DNA of 64,000 nt, taken from the NCBI GenBank assembly GCA_039028975.1, contig JBCCHB010000037.1:45251-109250 (forward strand), read 5' to 3'. The position numbers and the translations under genes were made by a program. Below the pieces are notes generated by a model. It ran no database searches. It was given only the letters and a program-made list of their open reading frames with translations, and was not told the origin of the DNA. This stretch comes from JAHBNG01 sp039028975. Its GTDB lineage: Bacteria > Chloroflexota > Anaerolineae > Caldilineales > Caldilineaceae. Shown here in pieces: positions 55,444-63,649 of the stretch. Each line of letters starts with the position of its first letter. The first letter of the stretch is position 1.

Positions 55444-55691
55444 TCTATAGATCGCCATAGCAAGTTGGTCCTCCCTTTCTGGAATTGTCATACTTCCAAT
55501 GGGTTAAAAGTAGACATTACTGCCCAATGTCATGTCCGAGTGTAGTTATCGGGTATCCAAGGTAGCTGGCCACTGGATTCCCGTAGGTAGTTAGCGGGAA
55601 TGACAAGACAGAAGTCCATTTCTCTGCCGTTCACAGTATATAGAGAGTACGACAGGTAAAAGCCGAGACAACACTTTTCTGGTGGACTATA
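55444..55691. repeat. Composite family A repeat, copy A7
   Basis: The left part (TCTATAGATCGCCATAGCAA onward) aligns with A1 for about 90 bases. The right end (AACACTTTTCTGGTGGACTA) matches the A right end. Between them lies a REP-like inverted repeat, ATTCCCGTAG and GCGGGAAT (55577-55602). It fills much of the 528 bp gap before gmd and touches B4. No gene is seen in the gap. Confidence 0.6.
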
Positions 55692-55730
55692 ACAGAGAAA
55701 CCAAACGCTGGTTTTCAAATGGAGCTGAGT
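55692..55730. repeat. Truncated family B repeat, copy B4
   Basis: Only the right half is present: CAGAGAAACCAAACGCTGG then TTTTCAAATGGAGCTGAGTA. It adjoins the TATA end of A7, as if one element had inserted in or recombined with the other. Confidence 0.65.
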
Positions 55731-55909
55731 AAAAACTTCTATATCTTGTACCGATTTGTAAGGAAATAGCCACGTTTATTTGTTCCTCTGTGTGTTAAGA
55801 TGACTTAAATTGTTTATCCTCGAATTTCTTCGAAAGTCTATATCTTTGTCCCTTCTCATCATTATTCCTATCCAGTTTCGGCTTTGCCGTGTAAGAAAGT
55901 AATATATAT

Positions 55910-56929
55910 ATGAAAACAGCATTTATAACAGGTATCACTGGCCAGGATGGTAGTTATCTGGCCGAATTTTTACTGCAAAAAGGCTATCGTGTGGTCGGCA
56001 TGATTCGCCGCACTAGCACGGTCAATTTTGATCGCATCAACCACTTGCAAGACAAGATAGAGATCGTTCAGGGTGATCTACTCGATCAAATGAGCCTCAT
56101 CAACTTGCTCCAGGAGTACAAGCCTGAAGAAGTCTATAATTTGGCCGCCCAAAGCTTTGTACCCACCAGCTTTTCTCAGCCTGTCCTTACCGGTGAATTC
56201 ACGGCATTAGGGGTTACCCGCATGTTGGAAGCAATTCGGATTGCGGATCGGAACATCCGTTTCTATCAAGCCAGTAGCAGCGAAATGTTCGGCAAGGTTC
56301 AAGCTGTTCCCCAGACAGAAGCTACACCATTCTATCCTCGTAGCCCATACGGTGTGGCCAAAGTCTATGGTCATTGGATCACTGTCAATTACCGTGAAAG
56401 TTATGATATCTTTGCCTGTTCAGGAATTCTATTTAACCATGAAAGCCCTCGCCGTGGGCTTGAGTTTGTCACCCATAAGATTACGCACGCAGTCGCTCGG
56501 ATTAAGCTGGGATTGGCCAATGAACTTCGCTTAGGTAACTTGGATGCCCGTAGAGATTGGGGCTATGCTGGTGACTATGTCCGAGCTATGTGGCTCATGC
56601 TACAACAAGATACCCCCGACGATTATGTAATTGCTACGGGGCAAACCTGGAGTGTACGCCAATTTGTGGAAACTGCATTTGGCTACACGGGATTAGACTG
56701 GGAGAAATATGTCGTCCAAGATCCCAAGTTTTACCGTCCGGCTGAAGTGGATCTGCTCGTAGGTGAACCTACAAAAGCTCGCAAGGTTCTTGATTGGGAA
56801 CCTGAGGTGACGTTCGAACAACTTGTCCACATGATGGTCGACGCTGATTTGGAAATGCTTAGCCAACAAGAGCGATTCAATGAATTAGTGATGACAAATG
56901 GACATAGTCACGGAGTTGTGGCGGCATAA
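55910..56929 (+). CDS. gmd: GDP-mannose 4,6-dehydratase
   Basis: 339 residues. An extended SDR with AFITGITGQDGSYLAEFLL at the NADP site, ASSSEMFGKVQ and SPYGVAKVYGHW (Tyr/Lys pair), and FNHESPRRGLEFVT, all diagnostic of Gmd. It converts GDP-D-mannose to GDP-4-keto-6-deoxy-D-mannose, the first step to GDP-L-fucose. It is followed after 48 bases by the fucose synthase gene. The ribosome site is weak. Confidence 0.96.
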   Translation: MKTAFITGITGQDGSYLAEFLLQKGYRVVGMIRRTSTVNFDRINHLQDKIEIVQGDLLDQMSLINLLQEYKPEEVYNLAAQSFVPTSFSQPVLTGEFTALGVTRMLEAIRIADRNIRFYQASSSEMFGKVQAVPQTEATPFYPRSPYGVAKVYGHWITVNYRESYDIFACSGILFNHESPRRGLEFVTHKITHAVARIKLGLANELRLGNLDARRDWGYAGDYVRAMWLMLQQDTPDDYVIATGQTWSVRQFVETAFGYTGLDWEKYVVQDPKFYRPAEVDLLVGEPTKARKVLDWEPEVTFEQLVHMMVDADLEMLSQQERFNELVMTNGHSHGVVAA

Positions 56930-56977
56930 ATAGCTAGCAGAGTAAGTAACTACATAGACTTAATAAGGTTTTATATC

Positions 56978-57994
56978 ATGAATAATTCATTCCCTACTAG
57001 CGAACACTTTTGGCATGATAAGCGAGTCATCGTTACAGGCGGAGCAGGCTTTCTAGGATCTTTCGTTGTAGAGAAACTGATGGCGCGAGGAGCCGGTGAA
57101 GTAATTGTGCCTCGAAGCGAGCAGTATGATCTGCGTAAGATCGAAGCGATCCGGGATCTCTTCACTGATACGACTAGAGCTAAACCCATTGATATGGTGA
57201 TTCACTTGGCCGCCAACGTTGGCGGGATTGGGGCCAATCGACTGCGCCCTGCCGAATTCTTTTATGATAATCTAATGATGGGTGTCCAGCTCATCCATGA
57301 AAGCTGGCTCACAGGCATAGAAAAATTCGTTGCTACCGGTACGATTTGTGCCTATCCTAAATTTGCCCCAATTCCTTTCCACGAAGAAGATCTGTGGAGT
57401 GGTTATCCAGAAGAGACTAACGCTCCTTATGGGCTAGCCAAAAAGATGATGCTTATCCAGAGCCAAACCTATCGCGAACAGTATGGCTACAACTCGATTT
57501 TTCTTCTCCCCGTTAACCTTTATGGTCCTCGAGACAATTTCGATCTAGAGACCTCCCATGTTATTCCCGCTCTGATCCGTAAATGTTTGGAAGCTCAGGC
57601 TAGAGGAGATGCAACGCTGACTGCATGGGGTGATGGTTCACCAACCCGGGAATTTCTCTATGTTGAAGACGCAGCCGAAGGGATACTGCTGGCGGCTGAA
57701 CGTTACAACGCTAGCTTACCTGTCAATCTGGGGTCAGCCTATGAGATTAGCATCAAGGACCTTATGGAAACAATCGCAACACTGACTGGATTTGAGGGTG
57801 CAATCGAGTGGGATACAAGTAAGCCCAACGGCCAGCCTCGGCGTAAATTGGATACAAGCCGAGCCAAGGAGCTTTTTGGCTTTGAGTCCAATGTATCTTT
57901 TACAGATGGTCTTTGCCAAACCATCGAATGGTATAAAGAGAGTCCAATGGCGCAGACTGACGCGCCATCATTGCCAGAAAAAGTCGTTGCATAA
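56978..57994 (+). CDS. fcl: GDP-L-fucose synthase
   Basis: 338 residues, extended SDR. RVIVTGGAGFLGSFVVEKL binds NADPH, GTICAYPKFAPIPFHEEDLW is family-specific, and NAPYGLAKKMML carries the Tyr-Lys pair. It epimerises and reduces the Gmd product to GDP-L-fucose. It ends with a terminator-like hairpin at 58222. With gmd it gives fucose for the glycan. The product of gmd could also go to rhamnose or perosamine branches, but Fcl decides for fucose. Confidence 0.95.
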   Translation: MNNSFPTSEHFWHDKRVIVTGGAGFLGSFVVEKLMARGAGEVIVPRSEQYDLRKIEAIRDLFTDTTRAKPIDMVIHLAANVGGIGANRLRPAEFFYDNLMMGVQLIHESWLTGIEKFVATGTICAYPKFAPIPFHEEDLWSGYPEETNAPYGLAKKMMLIQSQTYREQYGYNSIFLLPVNLYGPRDNFDLETSHVIPALIRKCLEAQARGDATLTAWGDGSPTREFLYVEDAAEGILLAAERYNASLPVNLGSAYEISIKDLMETIATLTGFEGAIEWDTSKPNGQPRRKLDTSRAKELFGFESNVSFTDGLCQTIEWYKESPMAQTDAPSLPEKVVA

Positions 57995-58221
57995 CCGGTG
58001 CACTTCTATCATTTGACTCTGTTCAAATATGCGACGTGATGGTATGATTTTATCTAGACGCTTCCAAATACTTGTTTGGATGAATCAAACCCAGTAGTTG
58101 GTAACGTTATTCCTGAGGCTCTGCGCAAACTAAGACTTGGGAACCGCAGATGCTATCGCTGATGTATTAGGCTACTGAACCTTTTGTCTATAGATCTTTA
58201 GAAAAATTTAGCTCAGGTACT

Positions 58222-58253
58222 ATGGAGGGGATTGACATATCAATCCCCTCCAT
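58222..58253 (+). terminator. Intrinsic-type terminator after fcl
   Basis: A perfect 14 bp stem, ATGGAGGGGATTGA and TCAATCCCCTCCAT, with a four-base loop, followed by ATTGTTTTC. It lies 227 bases after the fcl stop. The whole 57995-58867 gap (873 bp) holds this, A4 and otherwise nothing recognisable. Confidence 0.7.
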
Positions 58254-58716
58254 ATTGTTTTCTGAGACATTACAGAATCTGGGCTTGTATGCTATTGTAA
58301 ACTTGCATCTACGCCCGAGCGATTTGCTAAATGATAAGGGCTTATGGTAATGCAAGCCCATTGTAATAATCTCATTTTGCGATTCATGATATAACAGTTA
58401 CTGATTCTCCTTAACGAGACCTTGACTACATTCATCAATGTTCTTTTTGTAAACCATATTGCGATTATGAACAATAAGTTGCGGCGAGAAGAACATCCTC
58501 GAGCGTAACTTACTTAACATCTGAGGATCTTCGCTCCTCCCTTGATGTCCCTATTAATAGCTTATCATTTCCTGTGTTAAGATGATAAACTGCTGCGTAA
58601 GAGCATTTCCAGACTCTTCACAAAGATACGTCGACTATCACCTGACCGAATGTAAAATGCTACAATGAATATTCTGCGCCTGATGGGGAGCGAGTTCAGT
58701 AGTCGGCTGAGTCAGT

Positions 58717-58830
58717 GCAGATAACTAGGAAAATTTCTTGCCCGCGTGAAGACGGGAATACCCTCTATTTAGGGATTCTTCAGAGTCAATTGGACAATCA
58801 TCAGGACAAAATTTCTCTAGTGAAGTATAC
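58717..58830. repeat. Family A palindromic repeat, copy A4
   Basis: The reverse complement starts TATACTTCACTAGAGAAAT, passes TGTCCAATTGACTCTG, and includes one TTCCCGTCTTCACGCGGG unit before the end TTTTCCTAGTTATC. It is the middle size class between A2 and A3. Confidence 0.7.
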
Positions 58831-58867
58831 GGCGGTTATAAGATAAAGTAGCAGAAATATTTACTGT

Positions 58868-60490
58868 ATGAATAGCCTGATAAAACATTTGCATCGTTCA
58901 CGGAACCACACGCATAAAAGACATCATGCCGATCATCCCTGTCAACCTGAACAACCTTCCAAAATATTGATTCGGCAAGACCTCGGGTGGGTAACTGTTT
59001 TTGTTGGTTTCATGCTTTGTGTAACCTTCATGTTGGCGATCCAGTATCCGGTAACCAGGATTGCTCTAGCCGAAGGCATAGATCCCAATGCTATTCAAAC
59101 GCAGAGCTGCCCACTATATCCATCAGAACATCAGCGTATCGGTTTCAACTTTGATCGAGTTGGCCAACAGGAATTAGAAAACTATCAGTATGCTCAACTG
59201 AGTGCAGGGTGGTTTCATGACTACTCGTATCGATTACAGGTGCCGGATGACATTCAATATCAGCAGATGATCCGCACGAATTTTAATACAGCCAATCTGA
59301 CATCGACAATCGGGCCTATTGTCGATGCCAACATTGGGGCGATTTGGGTTTTGGGTAACGAGCCAGACAAAAATGCACAACAGGATAGCATGGCACCCGC
59401 TGACTACGCTCGATTTTATCAAGAAATCTACACCTTTTTGAAACAGAGGGACCCATCAAGCCAAGTGGCCATTGCAGGTGTGATCCAGGCGACACCATTG
59501 CGGCTGGCCTATTTGGATGCTGTGTTAGCTGCGTATCAGACCCAGAACAACGGTTCAATGATGCCCATCGATGTGATGACAGTCCATGGATTTATTCTTT
59601 GTGAAACGTGTGATTGGGGAGCGGGTATTCCCCCTGGAATGACTGATGCTGCAGCGCTTGGGCGTAGTTATGACGTCTCAGATCATTTGAATATGGATAT
59701 TTTCAGAGCCCAAATTATTGCCATGAGGGAGTGGATGGCGGAGCGTGGTTACCGAGACCGTCCGTTAATTGTCAATGAGTATGGCGTACTCATGCCAGTT
59801 TTCTTTGAAGGCTTTGGTTATGAAGAGGTGCGCGACTTCATGGTTGCTACGTTTGACTTTTTCCGCACCGCTGTTGACGATGAGATTGGCTATGCTGCAG
59901 ATGGGAATCGGCTTGTTCAACAATGGGCATGGTTTAGCCTTAATGCTCCGCCTTACGATGCCGAATTCCCTCTTGAGGCAGGCTTTAATGGTGAGTTATT
60001 TGATCGTGAGACATTCACCATTAAACAATGGGGCTCGGATTTTCAACAATACGTAGCACCTCTTGTTCAATTAACGAATGTACAAATCACCAGTATCTAT
60101 ATGAGTCCGTCATTCGTCTTCTCTAACAGAGAACCAGAACCCATTGATATTGCTATAACAGTTGAGAATCGAGGTAACTTGGCTGCTCATGACATATCGA
60201 TTTCCTTTGCCCAAGGAAACCACGTCGAAGGAACCGTTGAACTACCAAATCGGCCTATTGGAGATACACAACAAATTGAACGATTAGAGGCCAATAGTAG
60301 CGAAACCTTGCAATTTCATTGGAACCCCGGAGCCTTACTGGATGGTCGTCATGAATTAATCGCCACTGCCATATTAGATGGCTGCAATCCGGAAGCTACT
60401 GAGGCGTACGCTAATCAACAACGCTCAACCCTCCTTGTTGTTTTGCCTGAGGAGGATCTAAGACAGCTTTACATACCAGTAGTTCCATAG
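58868..60490 (+). CDS. Exported clan-A glycoside hydrolase-like protein
   Basis: 540 residues. A basic N-terminus of about 38 residues is followed by a hydrophobic segment (about 40-65) that acts as signal or anchor. The TIM-barrel domain (about 85-400) has a probable acid/base Glu165 in VLGNEPDKN and a nucleophile Glu304 in IVNEYGVL, spaced as in GH39/GH5-like clan A enzymes. A CARDB-like beta domain (about 410-525) follows, and the end is LRQLYIPVVP, the terminal motif shared with two other proteins. It may trim the locus's own glycan. The exact GH family is not sure. Confidence 0.75.
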   Translation: MNSLIKHLHRSRNHTHKRHHADHPCQPEQPSKILIRQDLGWVTVFVGFMLCVTFMLAIQYPVTRIALAEGIDPNAIQTQSCPLYPSEHQRIGFNFDRVGQQELENYQYAQLSAGWFHDYSYRLQVPDDIQYQQMIRTNFNTANLTSTIGPIVDANIGAIWVLGNEPDKNAQQDSMAPADYARFYQEIYTFLKQRDPSSQVAIAGVIQATPLRLAYLDAVLAAYQTQNNGSMMPIDVMTVHGFILCETCDWGAGIPPGMTDAAALGRSYDVSDHLNMDIFRAQIIAMREWMAERGYRDRPLIVNEYGVLMPVFFEGFGYEEVRDFMVATFDFFRTAVDDEIGYAADGNRLVQQWAWFSLNAPPYDAEFPLEAGFNGELFDRETFTIKQWGSDFQQYVAPLVQLTNVQITSIYMSPSFVFSNREPEPIDIAITVENRGNLAAHDISISFAQGNHVEGTVELPNRPIGDTQQIERLEANSSETLQFHWNPGALLDGRHELIATAILDGCNPEATEAYANQQRSTLLVVLPEEDLRQLYIPVVP

Positions 60491-60633
60491 GGAGCGATAC
60501 TGAATATCATCTCCCTTTAGAGAGGCAATGAGCTTCCCCAAAGAGGGGTGAGCCAGGGCCAAATAAAAGCAGGAACTCGAAATATGTCATCTCGAAAAAC
60601 TGAGAGATCTTCAGGCTTAAAAGGATTCATAAA

Positions 60634-62448
60634 GTGAACGACGAAACAATTAATCGGCTCGTAAATGATGCCAATAGTTCAGGGCAACCACTAATTGCTC
60701 ACATATCTCTGGACAATTCAGAGGCTCAAGATGTCCCAAGAGAATCTGCTGAAGAGCTTGACCTTAGGGTCTATTTTCGTCTTTTTTTGCGCTGGCTTTG
60801 GCTCTTGATTCTCTGCGCAATTTTGAGTGGTGCCTCGGCATTTTACATTAGCTCAATCTCAACACCTATTTATCGAGCAACAACCACGATGATGATTGAC
60901 GAGGCAGTCAATTCGCCATCTGAATATCAGGGTATATTGGTCAGTGAGCGCAAAGCCCGAACCTACGCGCAAATGATGACTCATACACCCCTTCGAGACA
61001 AAGTCGCTGGCCAAATTAACCTGGATCCGGCGGTCTTCTCAAGCGACATTACGAATATCTCTGTAACGCCTGTTCGGGATACCCAATTGGTTCAGGTGCG
61101 TGTTGAAGGTGTTTCACCATCTCTTGTTGCCTTGGTCGCCAATACATTGCCTGAGTCTTTTATCAGTGAGTTAGCTGAAAGCCAAACTCAGAGGTTTGAA
61201 GAATCTAAAGAGAATCTGCAAGAACAATTAGCTCTTATATCTGCTGAGATAGAATTGAAACAAGTTGAGATCGAAAGTTTTGGCGACTCTCTAACATCTG
61301 CTGAAGAAATAGAAATAGGGCAATTGCGTAATGCCCTAACCTTCTCTCAAAATAATTACGCTAACTTGCTGCGTAACTTCGAAGAAATTCGCTTGGAGGA
61401 GGCGCGCTCTCAGGATACAATTATCGTTACTGAACCTGCTCGGATACCCAGAAGCCCGATTCGACCCCGGGTTCTGGTTAATACACTCTTAGCCGCTGTT
61501 GTAGGCGCCATGTTGGCGCTCGGGTTGGTCTTTCTTATTGAATACTTGGATGATCGGGTCAAGTCACCCAAGGCTGTCCGGCGTCTTTTCAACCTTCCCT
61601 TTTTGGGCGCTATTTCCTATATCGATAATACTGCACCAAAAGGGACGCCTGATCAGAAACTCATTACCCTAACGGAACCGCGTAATCCGATCTCCGAGGC
61701 CTATCGCGGAATTCGTACCAACTTGCAATTTTCAAATATCGACTCACAGGTTCGCTCCCTTGTGGTAACCAGCTCTGAACCAGGTGAAGGGAAGAGTACT
61801 ACGGCAGCCAATCTTGCCATTGTTTTGGCTCAATCTGGTATGTCTGTTGCATTGATCGACGCAGACTTACGCAGGCCAAGCCTCCATACAATTTTTAGGG
61901 TCTCCCAGCGTCCAGGATTAATTGATACGCTGCTTAGCGATGACACATCTAAACTTCGCTATTCACCGCAACGTAACATCAAGAACCTTCTAATTACACC
62001 CTGTGGGCAAAGGCCACCGAATCCATCCGAGTTGCTGGGTTCCAAGAGAATGAAGCACTTGATCGAGGGGCTTCAGGAACAAGTTGATCTGGTTATATTG
62101 GATGCACCACCGTTGTTGGCTGTAACTGATGCTCAGATTTTGTCAGCTTACGTAGATGGTGTACTCTTTGTCGTAGATTCGGCAACAAAACGCAAGGCTA
62201 TCCGTCAAGCGGTTGAATCTCTTCGGCAAGTGAATGCCAACATTTTGGGCTTTGTTATGAATCGCATGACTCGCAGTGATGATGGTGACTACTATTATTA
62301 CAGCTACTATTACGATGAAAATCCACGCACCAACATCACTCAAGAAGTGCCAGTTTATCAAAATGGTAAAAGCGCAGGTGCATATGATGTGGTTAATCAA
62401 CGTACGTCAACTATCACACCTATTGCCGTTACAAGGCAAGATCAATAA
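60634..62448 (+). CDS. Wzz/Wzc-type polysaccharide co-polymerase with BY-kinase domain
   Basis: 604 residues from a GTG with AAAGGA upstream. The Wzz part has two membrane helices (about 52-75 and 285-310) with a coiled coil between. The kinase has Walker A SSEPGEGKSTT (Lys387), Walker A' LIDADLRRP and Walker B VDLVILDAPPLL. A Tyr cluster, DYYYYSYYYDE (Y553-Y560), lies about 45 residues before the end instead of at the very end. It controls chain length and export by autophosphorylation. The phosphatase gene follows after 9 bases. Confidence 0.94.
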   Translation: MNDETINRLVNDANSSGQPLIAHISLDNSEAQDVPRESAEELDLRVYFRLFLRWLWLLILCAILSGASAFYISSISTPIYRATTTMMIDEAVNSPSEYQGILVSERKARTYAQMMTHTPLRDKVAGQINLDPAVFSSDITNISVTPVRDTQLVQVRVEGVSPSLVALVANTLPESFISELAESQTQRFEESKENLQEQLALISAEIELKQVEIESFGDSLTSAEEIEIGQLRNALTFSQNNYANLLRNFEEIRLEEARSQDTIIVTEPARIPRSPIRPRVLVNTLLAAVVGAMLALGLVFLIEYLDDRVKSPKAVRRLFNLPFLGAISYIDNTAPKGTPDQKLITLTEPRNPISEAYRGIRTNLQFSNIDSQVRSLVVTSSEPGEGKSTTAANLAIVLAQSGMSVALIDADLRRPSLHTIFRVSQRPGLIDTLLSDDTSKLRYSPQRNIKNLLITPCGQRPPNPSELLGSKRMKHLIEGLQEQVDLVILDAPPLLAVTDAQILSAYVDGVLFVVDSATKRKAIRQAVESLRQVNANILGFVMNRMTRSDDGDYYYYSYYYDENPRTNITQEVPVYQNGKSAGAYDVVNQRTSTITPIAVTRQDQ

Positions 62449-62457
62449 GACCGATTT

Positions 62458-62982
62458 ATGAATACTGTTCTCTTTGTCTGTACTGCTAATCAAAACCGTT
62501 CGCCTGTTGCCGAAGCACTATTAAAGCGCCGCATTGAAGAATCTAAAGCTCAGTCTGTTGATGAGACAACGACACAACCAAGCCTGGGTACAGGCTCATG
62601 GATTGTGCGTTCTGCAGGAACTTGGGCCCAAACAGGTTATCCTGCTACACCTCGAATGATTGAAGCCGCTGCCGAAGTTGGGTTAGATCTGACTAGACAT
62701 CACTCATGCACTGTAGAGGATGTGCAGCCTTTGACCATCTTTAAGTTGGTCCTGACTATGGAGCAAGGACAGAAAGAGGCACTCCAAATGGAGTTCCCTA
62801 ACATGGCTAACCGGATCTACTGTCTAACAGAAATGATCGATTTGAAATACGATATTGAAGATCCCATTGGTAAAAAGGTGGAGCGTTTCCGCGAGACCAT
62901 TCAAGAGATTGATGGTATCCTATGGCATGGTTTTGCACGGATCCGTGAACTCTCTTCCTCCATAGGAGAGAGCATCAAATAA
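62458..62982 (+). CDS. Low molecular weight protein-tyrosine phosphatase (Wzb-like)
   Basis: 174 residues. The P-loop is VCTANQNRS (Cys8, Arg14; C-x5-R) and the general acid is Asp135 in EDPIGKK. A segment at about 30-48 (Gln/Thr/Ser-rich) is longer than in Wzb. It dephosphorylates the BY-kinase. Last gene in the window. Confidence 0.92.
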   Translation: MNTVLFVCTANQNRSPVAEALLKRRIEESKAQSVDETTTQPSLGTGSWIVRSAGTWAQTGYPATPRMIEAAAEVGLDLTRHHSCTVEDVQPLTIFKLVLTMEQGQKEALQMEFPNMANRIYCLTEMIDLKYDIEDPIGKKVERFRETIQEIDGILWHGFARIRELSSSIGESIK

Positions 62983-63025
62983 AATCCACTGTTAGCGCTC
63001 ATACGCTGCGGGGACTTATTGATTG

Positions 63026-63108
63026 ATACCTACTCCGTTTGACAGTAGGTATTTGGTCTTTCTGATAGAACTTCACAACGCATCTATTTTCAATGTGACC
63101 GCGGTATA
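63026..63108. repeat. Family B palindromic repeat, copy B6 (reverse)
   Basis: An 83 bp element 44 bases after the phosphatase stop. The reverse complement reads TATACCGCGGTCACATTG, passes CTATCAGAAAGACCAAA and ends TCAAACGGAGTAGGTATC, in line with B1. Confidence 0.72.
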
Positions 63109-63124
63109 CCTGCAAGGATCATAA

Positions 63125-63314
63125 TTTGACAATGTCATATTAAAGCTCTCAGAGCCATTTTCTCAGAATAAAAGTCTGGTGTTGTGAACCAAACGAGCAG
63201 ATTTTTCACAGTATGGCTCTTAATTGATTGGTGATTCCGCATCTCGATTTGCGAAGGCCAATTTGAAGTCATTTTGGCTCTAATTTAGGGCAAATCTAAT
63301 GTGACATTGTCAAA
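63125..63314. repeat. 190 bp element with 13 bp terminal inverted repeats
   Basis: The ends are TTTGACAATGTCA (63125-63137) and TGACATTGTCAAA (63302-63314), a perfect inverted pair. Just inside are CTCAGAGCCATTTT and ATTTTGGCTCTAA, a second inverted pair. No coding frame. Resembles a MITE; no other copy is seen in the window. Confidence 0.6.
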
Positions 63315-63331
63315 ATAAATGTAAGGCTCAA

Positions 63332-63592
63332 TAGCTCACTGCGATAGTGGTAGCGCTACCGATGCAGGTTGGAGCTGACGAGTCGCCTAGTGCTCTATCC
63401 AGTTTTAATTTTCGGGTTAAGTAGGCACGCCTCGTGCCGGTCGCCGCACGAGGGCATGCTTGCTGAACGGTTACCTAACGACCCGAATTTTTAAGATGGA
63501 TGATGCACTAGATTGGAATCGCAATGTAGGGAAGATGCATCCGCTGATGCGACCCATTTCATATCTGAGGCTATTTGCTCCGCTGTGAGCTA
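63332..63592. repeat. 261 bp element with terminal inverted repeats and a family D core (D2)
   Basis: The ends are TAGCTCACTGCG (63332) and CGCTGTGAGCTA (63581), 11 of 12 matching as inverted repeats. Within are nested arms: CTAGTGCTCTATCC against GGATGATGCACTAG, then TTTTCGGGTTAAGTAGG against CCTAACGACCCGAATTTTT. A GC-rich tip (CCTCGTGCCGG and CCGCACGAGG) closes the palindrome. The core shares ATTCGGGTT, GTAGGC and GCCGGTC with D1 at 29982. Confidence 0.6.
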
Positions 63593-63597
63593 CTGAC

Positions 63598-63649
63598 CAT
63601 AGAAAAATATAAGGCTGGTGCATTTGCACCAGCCTTATATTTTTCTATG
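63598..63649. terminator. Perfect 52 bp palindrome, probable bidirectional terminator
   Basis: Arms of 25 bases (CATAGAAAAATATAAGGCTG to GGTGCA, and its exact reverse complement) with only TT between. The GC-rich inner stem with ATATTTTTC on both sides fits an intrinsic terminator in either direction. Confidence 0.7.

Noticed and set aside
63415..63479. Possible integron attC site (GTTAAGT and ACCTAAC around a palindrome)
   Set aside because: The motif order is reversed on both strands (GTTRRRY first, RYYYAAC last), and no integrase or cassette is near. Treated as a family D palindrome.
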